A stretch of 64,000 nt of DNA, taken from NCBI GenBank assembly GCA_033439765.1, contig JAULSN010000004.1:72001-136000 (forward strand), in the 5' to 3' direction. Below the pieces are notes generated by a model that did no database searches, was not told the origin of the DNA, and saw only the letters and a list, made by a program, of their open reading frames with translations. This document shows positions 33,981 to 43,425 of the stretch, piece after piece (position 1 is the stretch's first letter; each line of letters opens with the position of its first letter). Both the position numbers and the translations under genes were made by a program. Origin of the DNA: Lasiosphaeria ovina (lineage: Eukaryota; Ascomycota; Sordariomycetes; Sordariales; Lasiosphaeriaceae).

Positions 33981-36911
33981 TCAGCCAAAAGGCCTCTCTT
34001 CCCCCCTGAGGACGTCCGGCGGCGAGGACATGGCGAAGAGCGGGCCGACGTTAGAGGACGCCGTGGTAGCGGCGGTGCCGCGACGGACGCGGCCGCCGAC
34101 AATACCGCGGCGGTTTCGCCCTGTGCGGCCGCGGCCGAGCCAGTTGAGTTTGAGCAGCTTGTTGAGCTCTTCGACCATGCGACCGCCCTCGTCAGCCGTT
34201 GTGCCGGCGCCGGGGCCGCCGACGCCTACGGACGCGAGCACACTCATGCACTGCAGCATGCGCCCGACCATCTCGGTGACTTGCTTGGAGTCCTCGACGT
34301 TTTGGTCTCGTAGGCTGCCGCCGCCGCCGCCGCCGACGCCGCCGCCTGCACTCAGCGCGTATAGACTGCTGGGGGTGAATGGGCGCGTGTTGTTCGTATT
34401 GTCGCTGCCAAAGCTAACGTTGCTGATGGCGCGGCTGCGGTTTCCGCTGCCCGTGTCGCCGAGGAGCGTGGTGCTGGTGCTATTGTAGCTGGCAACCGCG
34501 GGGTCAAGGGACATGGCGTTGTTGGCGGCGCCAAAGCTGAGCGACGTCTGCGATTCACCTGTGGGGGAGGTGGAGAGCATATTCTGATACAAGCCCCCAA
34601 CCTGGCTCATGCTGCCGAATGCGGGCGAAGGCACGGGAACCGGCGAGGCCAGAGCCATGGTGGCCAGCGATTGTGGGAGGAACTCGAGAGAAAGGCGTGA
34701 GAACATTGTTCGCAGAGTCTCGTAGCGAGGGAGGATGACGATATCGCGAAAGGCCAAGAGCACCAGGCGGCGCACTTCTAGGACAGCCGAAGCGGGCGAG
34801 ACGTTAATAGGGTGATTCCAGCCCCCTCGGTCAGGGCCCAGAGAAGAAGAGGTTTCGATGGGAGAGTAGCTCAGCGCCGGAATCCCACCCCAGAAATCGC
34901 GGGCCTGCTCTGGACTCATCAAGGGCCCGTTTCCGGCGAACTCGAGGTCCAGGGGGAGAAATACGGCCTGCAAATAGGGCAGAATGCCGGTAAATGTAAA
35001 GATCCACAGCTCCACGAGGGAGGGGATCAGCCTGTCGTCGGCTGTCTTGCGAAGGGTCTGGTCCAGGCTGGAGAATCCAGTCGCCAGCAACTCTCGTAGA
35101 TCTTCGACAATAATATTCGGACTGCGCCGCGCAATGCAAAATTGGATATGCATCGTGACAATGCGGTTCAAGTCCTCTACCGGCAGCCGTATCTCTTCGG
35201 CCTCGAAGACGACGAGAAGCTTCGCTTTTAAGAACGGCCAGGCATCGTCGTGGCTCATGCTGTTTAGGCCGTACTTGCCGCTCTCAAACGGCTCGTTGAG
35301 GTATAGAGCGGAAGAGAGCGCCCCGGAGGCTGAGTTGACGCTGCTAGGGCCGGGCCATTCGCCACCCACAGTGTAGCTCGAGGCTGAGTCGTCTATCAGC
35401 ACCTTGTCCTCTTTCTTCTTCTCGCGCAGCGCCCTCCCGCCATGCCGTAGATCCAGGCCCGACATGCTCTTGAAGCTGGTGGTGTTCGGGCCAGGACTCG
35501 GCGGCAGGTTAAAGTTGTATAGACTACTGGGAGCGCTCGGGTCGGTTGGTCTTGAGTTGCTCATGGCCGAGGAGAGGGGGAGATGGTAGTCATCCTTGAG
35601 TTTGTGCTTCTGGCGTGACAAAAAGTGATGCTTTTTCTCCTTCTCCTTGCTCTCCACCACGGGCGCGTCCACGGGCCGTATCGTCGCAGTGGATGAGTTG
35701 GCGAGACTGTAGAAAGACTGCGCGCTCGAGTCTAAGCTAGTAGTGCTGAAGTTGCCGCGCTGTAGATTGGAAAAGGCATGGCCGATCTTCCCAGGACTTG
35801 GAAGCGGCTTATCTTTGTTGGGGTCCATCTTGACACTGATCTTCCCTGGTCGTGAGAAGAGCTTCACTTTTGACTTCTCTGTCTTCAGTGGCCTCTCAGG
35901 AGCCGCGGGGGGCGGTAATGGGGCAGGTGGCGCTGTTTGTGTTGATAGAGCTGGCGAGGATTGACCTGACCTCGGGAAGACGACATTCGCCGCCGTCGTT
36001 GCTGCAAGACTGTGGTTACCCAGCAGCCCATTGCGATAGCTCTGGCTCCCAAAAACATTGTCCCTAGGTCCGCTCGCCTCGGTCAAGCTCAACATGGGGG
36101 GGTTTAACGGTCCGCCACTTCCCCGTTTGATACCCATGGGCAACTCGAAGTCGGCGCCCGGCATCGGCACCGTCTGTGACCGCTGGCGAGCATGCTGTTG
36201 GTGGTGTTGCTGCTGCTGCTGATGCTGCGCTTGCTGTGCCTGCTGTATCTGTTGTTGAGCCTGTTGCTGCTGGTTCTGGTGGTGCATGACGGCCGCCTGC
36301 GCAGCGATCTGGCTGGCCGACATCTCTCGATGGGGCGCTGGGCCGAGCTTGGGTGAAGGTTGGGCCAGGCCGACCTGGGAGAGGTTGGATGTGCTTGTCG
36401 ACGGCAGGGTAGGCTCAAACAAGCCGGCGCTCTGCGAATGCTTGCGCGAATGGCCCCTTCCGGAGAAGGTCGACGAGGCAGGCGAGGTAGCGATGGTAGG
36501 CGGGAGGGTCAGGGGAGAGGGTCCGTTGCGTCCCGGTAGGGCGTCGCTGGGTGAGTGGGCGCCGGACACGGACCGTGCTGCAGAGACGGCAGTCGACAGC
36601 GTCGGGCGCGAGAAGTTCTGCAAGTTGTTGGCGCTAGAGCTGTTGCTATTGTTGTTGCTGCTGCTGTGCGCAAAGCCAGTGTAGATCGGGGTCGGGGGTG
36701 TTGGCGGTGGCGCGGCCTGTTGGGCTGCTTGCTGTGCAGCCGCAAAGTTACGGGCCTTGACCACGTTCAACGGCGCCAAATCGTCGCTGCTCGTCGACTC
36801 GAGGCGCTTCTGTCTCGGGCGCTGTTCTGCACCAGGCTGCGGCGCTGAGGAGTTTGTCGGCAGGGACGAGAAGCTGCCCGGCGCCCTCGTCGTGGGTCTT
36901 GTAGGTTGCAT
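33981..36911 (-). CDS. hbrB: HbrB-like TORC2 subunit (Bit61/Protor homologue)
   Basis: Likely non-catalytic TORC2 component; the Aspergillus gene was named for a hyper-branching mutant, and Bit61 and PRR5/Protor are relatives. Single exon, 976 residues, from ATG 36911; 20 more upstream codons are open but begin with GTG. Residues 1-~540 are disordered, Ser/Pro/Gln-rich, with a poly-Gln patch near 225-255. The HbrB domain begins near 553 with DDAWPFLKAKLLVVFEAEEI and continues with RLPVEDLNRIVTMHIQF and LVELWIFTFTGILPYLQAVF to about 770. A Gly-rich tail follows, then a short helical segment (VTEMVGRMLQCMSVL) and an Arg/Gly-rich end. It is divergent from GON7. Family call confident; role inferred. 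Confidence 0.88.
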   Translation of the reverse strand: MQPTRPTTRAPGSFSSLPTNSSAPQPGAEQRPRQKRLESTSSDDLAPLNVVKARNFAAAQQAAQQAAPPPTPPTPIYTGFAHSSSNNNSNSSSANNLQNFSRPTLSTAVSAARSVSGAHSPSDALPGRNGPSPLTLPPTIATSPASSTFSGRGHSRKHSQSAGLFEPTLPSTSTSNLSQVGLAQPSPKLGPAPHREMSASQIAAQAAVMHHQNQQQQAQQQIQQAQQAQHQQQQQHHQQHARQRSQTVPMPGADFELPMGIKRGSGGPLNPPMLSLTEASGPRDNVFGSQSYRNGLLGNHSLAATTAANVVFPRSGQSSPALSTQTAPPAPLPPPAAPERPLKTEKSKVKLFSRPGKISVKMDPNKDKPLPSPGKIGHAFSNLQRGNFSTTSLDSSAQSFYSLANSSTATIRPVDAPVVESKEKEKKHHFLSRQKHKLKDDYHLPLSSAMSNSRPTDPSAPSSLYNFNLPPSPGPNTTSFKSMSGLDLRHGGRALREKKKEDKVLIDDSASSYTVGGEWPGPSSVNSASGALSSALYLNEPFESGKYGLNSMSHDDAWPFLKAKLLVVFEAEEIRLPVEDLNRIVTMHIQFCIARRSPNIIVEDLRELLATGFSSLDQTLRKTADDRLIPSLVELWIFTFTGILPYLQAVFLPLDLEFAGNGPLMSPEQARDFWGGIPALSYSPIETSSSLGPDRGGWNHPINVSPASAVLEVRRLVLLAFRDIVILPRYETLRTMFSRLSLEFLPQSLATMALASPVPVPSPAFGSMSQVGGLYQNMLSTSPTGESQTSLSFGAANNAMSLDPAVASYNSTSTTLLGDTGSGNRSRAISNVSFGSDNTNNTRPFTPSSLYALSAGGGVGGGGGGSLRDQNVEDSKQVTEMVGRMLQCMSVLASVGVGGPGAGTTADEGGRMVEELNKLLKLNWLGRGRTGRNRRGIVGGRVRRGTAATTASSNVGPLFAMSSPPDVLRGEERPFG

Positions 36912-37503
36912 TTTCAGGAGGTGGGCAGTCGTCGTTTGGGGGGGTTTGTTACATCTTGGCTGCGCCGGCACCTGATGGGTTGCGCTTGCCCGCTCACGCT
37001 CAGCCTAATCATGCCCGCAGGCGATCCGGGAAGCAGGAGCAACAAGCGACTTTCCACGCCGTCGGGAGGCAAATGTTAGATTGTTGGATGATGCGCAAGT
37101 GCGGATGAAGGGGCAAGGGTTGGCGCTATCAATTAAAATGCGGCTGTCCCAAATGCCCCAAAGGCAGCCACTGGACCCTTAGCTGCAACCCAACCCAGGG
37201 AGCCACAACTAACCTCAGTGAAGCGCTGTTTACATAGTGCGGGGCATCCGCCGAAGTTCCCCAGCGGCCCCGCAAACGTTGCCTGGTGGGGGTCACCTAA
37301 GAAAGGCCCGGCGCGGGGCAATCATGGACATATCCATTTGCCGACCAAGAAATCCACAAGCCGAGCTTGATATCAAAGTTTTTATTCGGTAGTTACTTCA
37401 GGACATCCAACTCAGCCCATAAACGAGTTCAGCTGCCCATTACCCCTTTTATATTTTCCACCCAGCCTCAGCTTTAACCGGAGCAAAGCTCAACCCTCAC
37501 AAA
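36912..37503. promoter_or_regulatory. Divergent region between hbrB and GON7
   Basis: 592-bp head-to-head spacer. Nothing beyond ordinary promoter-like sequence was recognised. Confidence 0.35.
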
Positions 37504-37833
37504 ATGCCTGACCAAACACCATCCAGTGCGCCTGCCCTGACGGCTGTGTACACGTCAAAGGGCAACAATGAGCCCTTCTCCGCCACGCAGGCGTTTGCGC
37601 CGCCCGCCGACGGCAGCATCGAGAGCCGGACGTCGTACCTGCGCAGCGTGCGCAGCGCCGTGGTCGGGCTACAGGAGCAGGTGAACCAGGAGCTGACGGC
37701 GCGGATGGAGGAGGACAACAAGAGCAACGGCAACAGCAGCAGCGGCAGCCTCAAAACGGCAAAGTTTGCCGTGGATGACGTCAAGGAGGAGGAGAACTAC
37801 GGCGAAGAGGTTCAGGAGGAGGACGAGGCTTAG
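37504..37833 (+). CDS. gon7: KEOPS/EKC complex subunit GON7
   Basis: Small accessory subunit of the KEOPS complex, which makes the universal t6A modification of tRNA; it binds the Kae1 subunit. Single exon, 109 residues, ATG 37504. The family pattern is visible: VYTSKGNNEPFSATQAF near the N-terminus, then RTSYLRSVRSAVVGLQEQVN with a following ELTARMEEDN helix. The last 40 residues are acidic and disordered. GON7 proteins are short and poorly conserved, so the call rests on the order of these two blocks and the length (yeast is 123 residues). No introns. Confidence 0.75.
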   Translation: MPDQTPSSAPALTAVYTSKGNNEPFSATQAFAPPADGSIESRTSYLRSVRSAVVGLQEQVNQELTARMEEDNKSNGNSSSGSLKTAKFAVDDVKEEENYGEEVQEEDEA

Positions 37834-38192
37834 AGAGAAACAAGGGGACTGCTTCCCGAGTCTCCATTGCCGACGCGAGGGCTCGAACCGCCATTACTCC
37901 GTAGATATTATCACTCGCCTCCTTATGCATCACGGTCGCCAGCCGCCCACCCGCCAAGTACATGCCAAACATCGGTATTTAAAGAGTCTAAATTATCTAC
38001 AGAAAGGGGTATTGTGGAGGTTTCAGTGTGCAGTAGTAACCAACTACAACGGCAACTACAACAACAAAAGAGAAGTAGAAGGGCGACAGCAAATCCAATA
38101 CAAGGTCGCACCGCTATACATACACGCATGGGACATCAGAAACGCCACACCGCCCCTCACGGTTCTGACTATGCTACATCGGGCCTCTTCTT
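37834..38192. other. Convergent intergenic region, GON7 to VPS39
   Basis: 359 bp of 3' flanks containing one TACTCCGTA motif (37895-37903). A tRNA-like T-loop string here was rejected. Confidence 0.45.
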
Positions 38193-41100
38193 TCAGGCTC
38201 CGACCCCGGCGCTTCGGCCCCACGCCCCGACTTGGGAGGATAGGAGGGGGGCCCCTCCGCCGGCGGCGCCGGACTGGGCCCTGTTCAGACAGCCATAGTG
38301 AACTACCGTACTGTCCGGCATGGCGGCGACAACGGTTCCGCCCAGCCTCTTGTGACAGACGCCGCAGACGCGCTCTTCGCTGACGACAACTCGCCTGTTT
38401 CGCCCGCCCTGGCCGCCTGGAATGCCGTCGCCAAGCAACAGAAGCGCCTGGCTCGTCACCAGCCCAGTCTTGCGCAGGCCGGCGACAACGCGCGTCTCAT
38501 TCACAACGCTATTGGCGTTGCGCATGCGGCCGCGGAAGTAGGACTCGAGCTCCGCAACCGGGAGCGAGTCGGGGACGAGAGAAAGGGTCGAGGTTGCCGG
38601 GAGTCTGGAGCCGTGTTTGGAGAGAAGATCGAGTGCTGGCTCAAGATTTGGGGAATGCGGTGGTGGCGGCGTGAGATATAGTGAGAGCAATGTGTGATAA
38701 ATGGAGGGCTGTGCCTCGTCTGGGTCTTCAGAGGTGCCGTGATGGATCTGTGACGGTGACGCTGGCTGCGCATCCTTTGCTTTGTGAATGCGGTTGCAAT
38801 ATCTGCTTTTGTCAGAATGGGAGAAAATGGGGTGACAGAAGGATCAGATCGTCTTGCGCAAAACTCACTCTTCGGCCTTTGTAAAGTCCTTCATTTTGAA
38901 GACATAAATCGCTAGCGCCTGTTTATGCTGGTCCATCTTGCTGAGTACAACAGCCTGCGCCTCATAGAAGAGCGGGTCTTGGTCAATTGGTTAGTACTTG
39001 CTCAAAGGTGGCAGTAAGCAAAAGAGAGAGCTCACCTTCCTTGGGTATGAGATTGAAAGCCTTGCTGAGGCTGTACTTGTACTGCCCGCTCAACTTCAGG
39101 AACCGCACAAACCGCTCCATCAGGAGATCCCACTCCTTGCCCCTGTCGGCCTCCTCTGATATAAGTTTCTTGATGAACAATTCGACCAGGCGGTCGTGGA
39201 ATTTGACAGTCATGTCATTCAACTCTGTGATGATGTGCTCCAGATACTGTATCTCTAGCCCCGTGTCGAAACGGCTTAGAAACGAAATGACCTTGTCTCT
39301 AGGTAGAGTCTCGGCGTTTTCCGAGTCAGCGAGAAACACCTCCATAGCGAGCTTGGGGTCCTTTTTGAGAGTCCAGTCTGCGAACTCCAGAATGACATCA
39401 ATCATCTCTGGTGGTAGGCCCTGCAGATACATGACTGTCCTTTGCGGGCCGTGCAGGGTTGGTGCAATGTCGTCGGGTTCATCTGGCGACCCAAACCTGC
39501 GTAGCAAGTCGAGCGCTTGCCGGTGGAGCTTCTTGCCGTAGAAGAAGTCTACTAGCTCGTTAAAGCGGTTGTGTTCAACCAGCCGCTCGTTGACCACATC
39601 TGGATCGCAGAAGTTGGGGATGCGGAAGAGGGAACTAGCCAGAGTCGGGCGAGAGTACATATATGCTCGGAAAAGGGCAGTATCGACTAGTTTGAAGGTG
39701 CTCTGGAGTTCCCTTTCACGCTCTCCGTCACTCTCGTCCTTAGACAGGGTCAACAGACTCTTGAACGCTTCTTCGGTCGAGCCACTTTGCGTCTTTCTTG
39801 GCTTAAGCTTGCCGGTAGCTGGGTCTATAACCCGCTGTAGTCTTGCTCGTGCCCCCGCTAGATAGCTGTTAAGCTCAAGCACTGCAGCCATAAGGTCTTT
39901 GTCGTCCTGCGATTGCTCCTCGGCAGTCTTGCCTCTGATACTTACGGAGTCATCTGAGTCGTGGGCTCTTTTCGACGAGGCAATAGATGCTGTCTCCGAG
40001 TTGACTTTGCGGTGGCCCATCAGATACTTGGTAAAAGCTCCACCCTTTTGAGGCGACGAGACTTCAATAGCATCTTGCCTGGGTGCCTTTTCGTCATTTG
40101 CCTTCCCATTCGGCGCCTCGTGGTCAGACTCGTCCTCTTGCTCCTCTTCGACGCCAGATAGGTCGCCGGCGATAATCTTGGGGAAAAGTTTCAGGACTCT
40201 CTCTGGGGGCGCATGCACCTCATCCTCGTTGAAGAGATCCATAGACTCGCGGTACTTCTTCTGGCGAAAGAGCAGCTCAGCCTTGAGCATCTTAACCTCT
40301 CGCATGGTCTCCGTCTTGTCTTTGACTAATGCATCTTCAAGCATACTCAGAATGCTGATTGCTTCGTCATATTTTCCGCTTTTAATCAGCTCTTCTATCT
40401 GAGAGTCGTAGTTTGTGGCATCCATCTTCCAAACAACCCTTTCGCTCAAAACGTGAAAATACTTTCCAGCATGCGCAAGGCTGACAGTTGGGGGCGGGAA
40501 ATGGAGGGCCGCAGCGCCAGGGAGGCTTATTGTTTGCAGCAAACTGAGTGTGTCGGGGTTCCGCACTTCCAAGCTTCCCTTGGCTGGCGGCTGAAGAGCT
40601 AGCAAGTATGGGTAGCTGTAGCCGATTCCCTCGGGCGCAGCGTGCCACGGGATCTGGCGCTTTTCGAGAGCCTTTCCGGTGTCTTTGATAAACAGGGTGT
40701 TGATGTCTTTGGCAAGCAATAACTCTCCTTGCCCGAGCTTCGTCGACAGAGGCTTCGGGATGAAGCCGCCGAGGCCCATCATACCCATGCTGGCCGTACT
40801 GACAGCCCCGAAGCGACCTTGGGCGCCTGCCGCAGCACCAATGGCCCCCGAACCAACAATTTCCTCGACGCTGCCCATCTCAACGTCTACGATCACATAT
40901 CCGCTATTCATGCCGCATACAACCTTGGTCGCGTTGGCCCAGGTAATGGTCCGTATTGCCTCGGCAAGAACAATCTCGGTCACGTCTGGGGAGAGCTCGC
41001 TGTCGTGCCATAACCACAACAGCAACCGGCGCTTTACGGCCACTGCGAGCCGCGAGATGATCTCAGGAATGTCTGTAGCCGGGTCCTTGACAATGTTGCT

Positions 41101-41691
41101 CGTCACAGCAAAGGTCGAGGCATTCTTTGATCGGAGAAGGGGGGCCTCGATAGGCTCGAACGTTTGCAGGTCGTGGAGAGAGATGGCATAGTTGGACAGG
41201 GACACGAGGGTGCTGGCTTCTTTTATCACGGCAAGCTGCTCAATGGCGCGCGTCGAGAACTTGTCCACCTCGCGAAGCAGATCAGTCGGCTTGACGACGG
41301 CGGCGGCGGCTGCAGTTGCCGCTCCCTGGGACGAGGACACAGGAGGGTCATCTTGAGAGGGGTGAGCGGTAGAAGAGAGATCCGACGGGCTCTGGCTCGC
41401 TATCTGAGCATCGAGTAGAGAGGAGCTCCCGTTGGTGGGCTTGGCGAGCTTGGTAGTCGAAGGTGGAGGTGGGTCGTTTAGACGATAGATGCGAAGAGAG
41501 CCAGTGTTGAGGCCAGCGATGACACGATCACCTGGCAGTCCCTAGGTCAGCTTGCAATCTTCTCCGCAAGCGCATATCCAAGAACCATGGCAGCCAGCAT
41601 CATGCATACCATAAGCTAGAATGGACTCTATTTTTGACTTGTCGCGCTGCTTGAGCTCGATGATGGGTCGAGCTGTGAATGCGGAGAGCAT
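38193..41691 (-). CDS. vps39: HOPS tethering subunit VPS39/VAM6
   Basis: HOPS subunit that binds the Rab7 homologue Ypt7 and tethers membranes for vacuole fusion. Four exons: 41610-41691, 39036-41531, 38869-38977 and 38193-38802, in frame to 1098 residues. The CNH-like beta-propeller occupies about 1-370 (MLSAFTARPIIELKQRD at the start, GLNTGSLRIYRL). A Ser/Pro insert near 55-85 and an acidic insert near 480-560 are probably loops. The alpha-solenoid starts IEELIKSGKYDEAISILSML and includes ALDLLRRFGSPD. The C-terminal Vps39_2 finger has C1042, C1045, H1064 and C1067. Splice donors are GTATGC, GTGAGC and GTGAGT. It sits tail-to-tail with GON7. Confident. Confidence 0.93.
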
Positions 41692-43425
41692 GGCGACAGC
41701 CACCTCCGGGGTCGTCGGCTTGTTACCGCGAGTTTGAGCGCATTAGGAGTTGTGCGAGGCGCCTGCAGCCATATGCTGACCATCGATGGCAGGTGTACCG
41801 TGTGTCCGCGTCGTCAAAGGTCCCAGGTTGGGAGTCGAGGCTATCCCGGTTGAATGACGGCATTCAGCAACGGGTCAGGTCAGGCGCAGCCAACCATCTC
41901 CAAGTCGTCTAGGCACGGAGGGAGAGCTACAGTTGCCTGCATATTGAGGGTTAGGGTTATATGTGTGGCGCCTCCTTCACTCTCTACCCCTGCAAAGCAC
42001 AGAGGTCAGGGGAGCTGGCTACAGAAAATGGTGTCGCGCCAACTGAATCGTATGACTCAAACACCACGAGACGAAATACTTCACCGAGACACTTGAGAGT
42101 GTCGATATTCATAGCAATTAATAGAGACTTACCAAGGTATTTTAAGAGAGTGATAGGCATCTATGATTCCACATTGGGGTTCCAAGGCTTACCGCCTCCC
42201 TTTACGAAAAACTTTGTAAAGTACAGTACCTAGTAACAAGGCCTTTCACATCTTCAAAACCCAAGTTCAACGCTTCGAAACATTCAGGGGTTGGATTATA
42301 CTGCATGTATCATTAATCCCAAGACAGAGAGGCTCGTATAGCCTACGGGGTTACTTTGAATTGGTAAAGTGTATTATTATGATTATTTTTCTTCTTGGGT
42401 ACCGCGCTAACAAACATCTATGGACAGGACTTGATTATTACACTCGGGCCCGCGCTGCAACTCGTTCCGATTCTGCAAGTCATCGTCTTCAACCTTTATG
42501 ACACTGCGTGAAAGCGTTGAATCTGGAATGTCTTAAAGCTTGTGGATACAAGAAGCCGTAATGGTATTGGATGTTGCCCCACAACAGTCTCAGCAGGTTC
42601 CAATATGCCGTTGACAACGTCGGATCCAAGGAACTGTTGTCCACGTGGCTTAAGGGTTGACTTCATGACTTCATCCCGTCCCCCCTGACTCGGGTCCCTT
42701 GGTATCTAGCCCAGGTGCCTTAAAGTAGGGTAGAATACCTTAGCAGAAGCTTTTTCCGTTTTCTCGAGACCATCGGAGACCATAGAGATTTTTAGAAGTG
42801 AATCTGGCCGATTGATGTTGTTATTTCAATCGTGAACAGGCACAATGGATAAGAACCCAGTTTTTGTAGGGAACTCGGCAGCTGAATCCCAGGTTCTGCG
42901 AGCTGGCCTGCAGTGCCAAGCTCCTTCCAGGTTCGGGCCCTTGCTCAGTGGCTGCCCTGTTTCGCTGTGGAGCCTGGCGAGGACTGGCGGGGGGCTGACC
43001 CACCGGCCTCTGACAACACAGGGCTGCTCTGCGTGGCTCGATACGATGAAGAGAATGGATTGACTTGCGTGATTGTTAGTCTTTAACTTGCCTTCCGGGC
43101 AACAACATCCACCATAGCGTCTCCGGCTGCATCTAAGGAGCCCTCCTCTAACCGATCTGTACACACAGCCCAGAAACAGCCCATCAGCGGCCGACAAGCA
43201 GACTTTCGGGACAGAGGGGGGAGCACCAACACCACGAGTACTACTAGGTCTAGTCACACCAACGCTACTAATTATAACGGCAAACAAGACTTTGAGCTTG
43301 TTGAGTTCCCGTCTGTCCAGCCACAAGGCAACCGTCGTCCGACACGGCCCCGCGAGCACTCCCACTTTGCCGACCAGGACGAGAAGAGGGCCGAGAAGCG
43401 CCGCTGGCTCGACGAGCAGGACGAA
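41692..43425. other. Divergent intergenic region between VPS39 and the phosphate permease
   Basis: 1.7 kb. It includes a telomere-like GAGGGTTAGGGTTAT at about 41946-41960, the MITE-like copy D (about 42058-42298) and a pyrimidine-rich stretch near 42390. From 43084 to 43425 the frame of the permease is open without an ATG; treated here as leader. Confidence 0.5.
42058..42298 (+). mobile_element. MITE-like element, copy D (right end preserved)
   Basis: The right end ACATTCAGGGGTTGGATTA is directly followed by TA (42299-42300), as in copy A. Internal blocks match the other copies in order: TTCATAGCAA, GATAGGCATCTATGATTCCA, CATTGGGGTTCC, CCGCCTCC and CCTTTCACATCTTCAAAACC. The left arm is not recognisable, so that limit is set by length. 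Confidence 0.6.

Noticed and set aside
37871..37900. tRNA-like string (GCGGTTCGAGCCCTCGCG on the minus strand)
   Set aside because: The T-loop-like TTCGAGC has only three of five stem pairs, and no matching 5' acceptor strand or anticodon arm is found upstream within a plausible distance.
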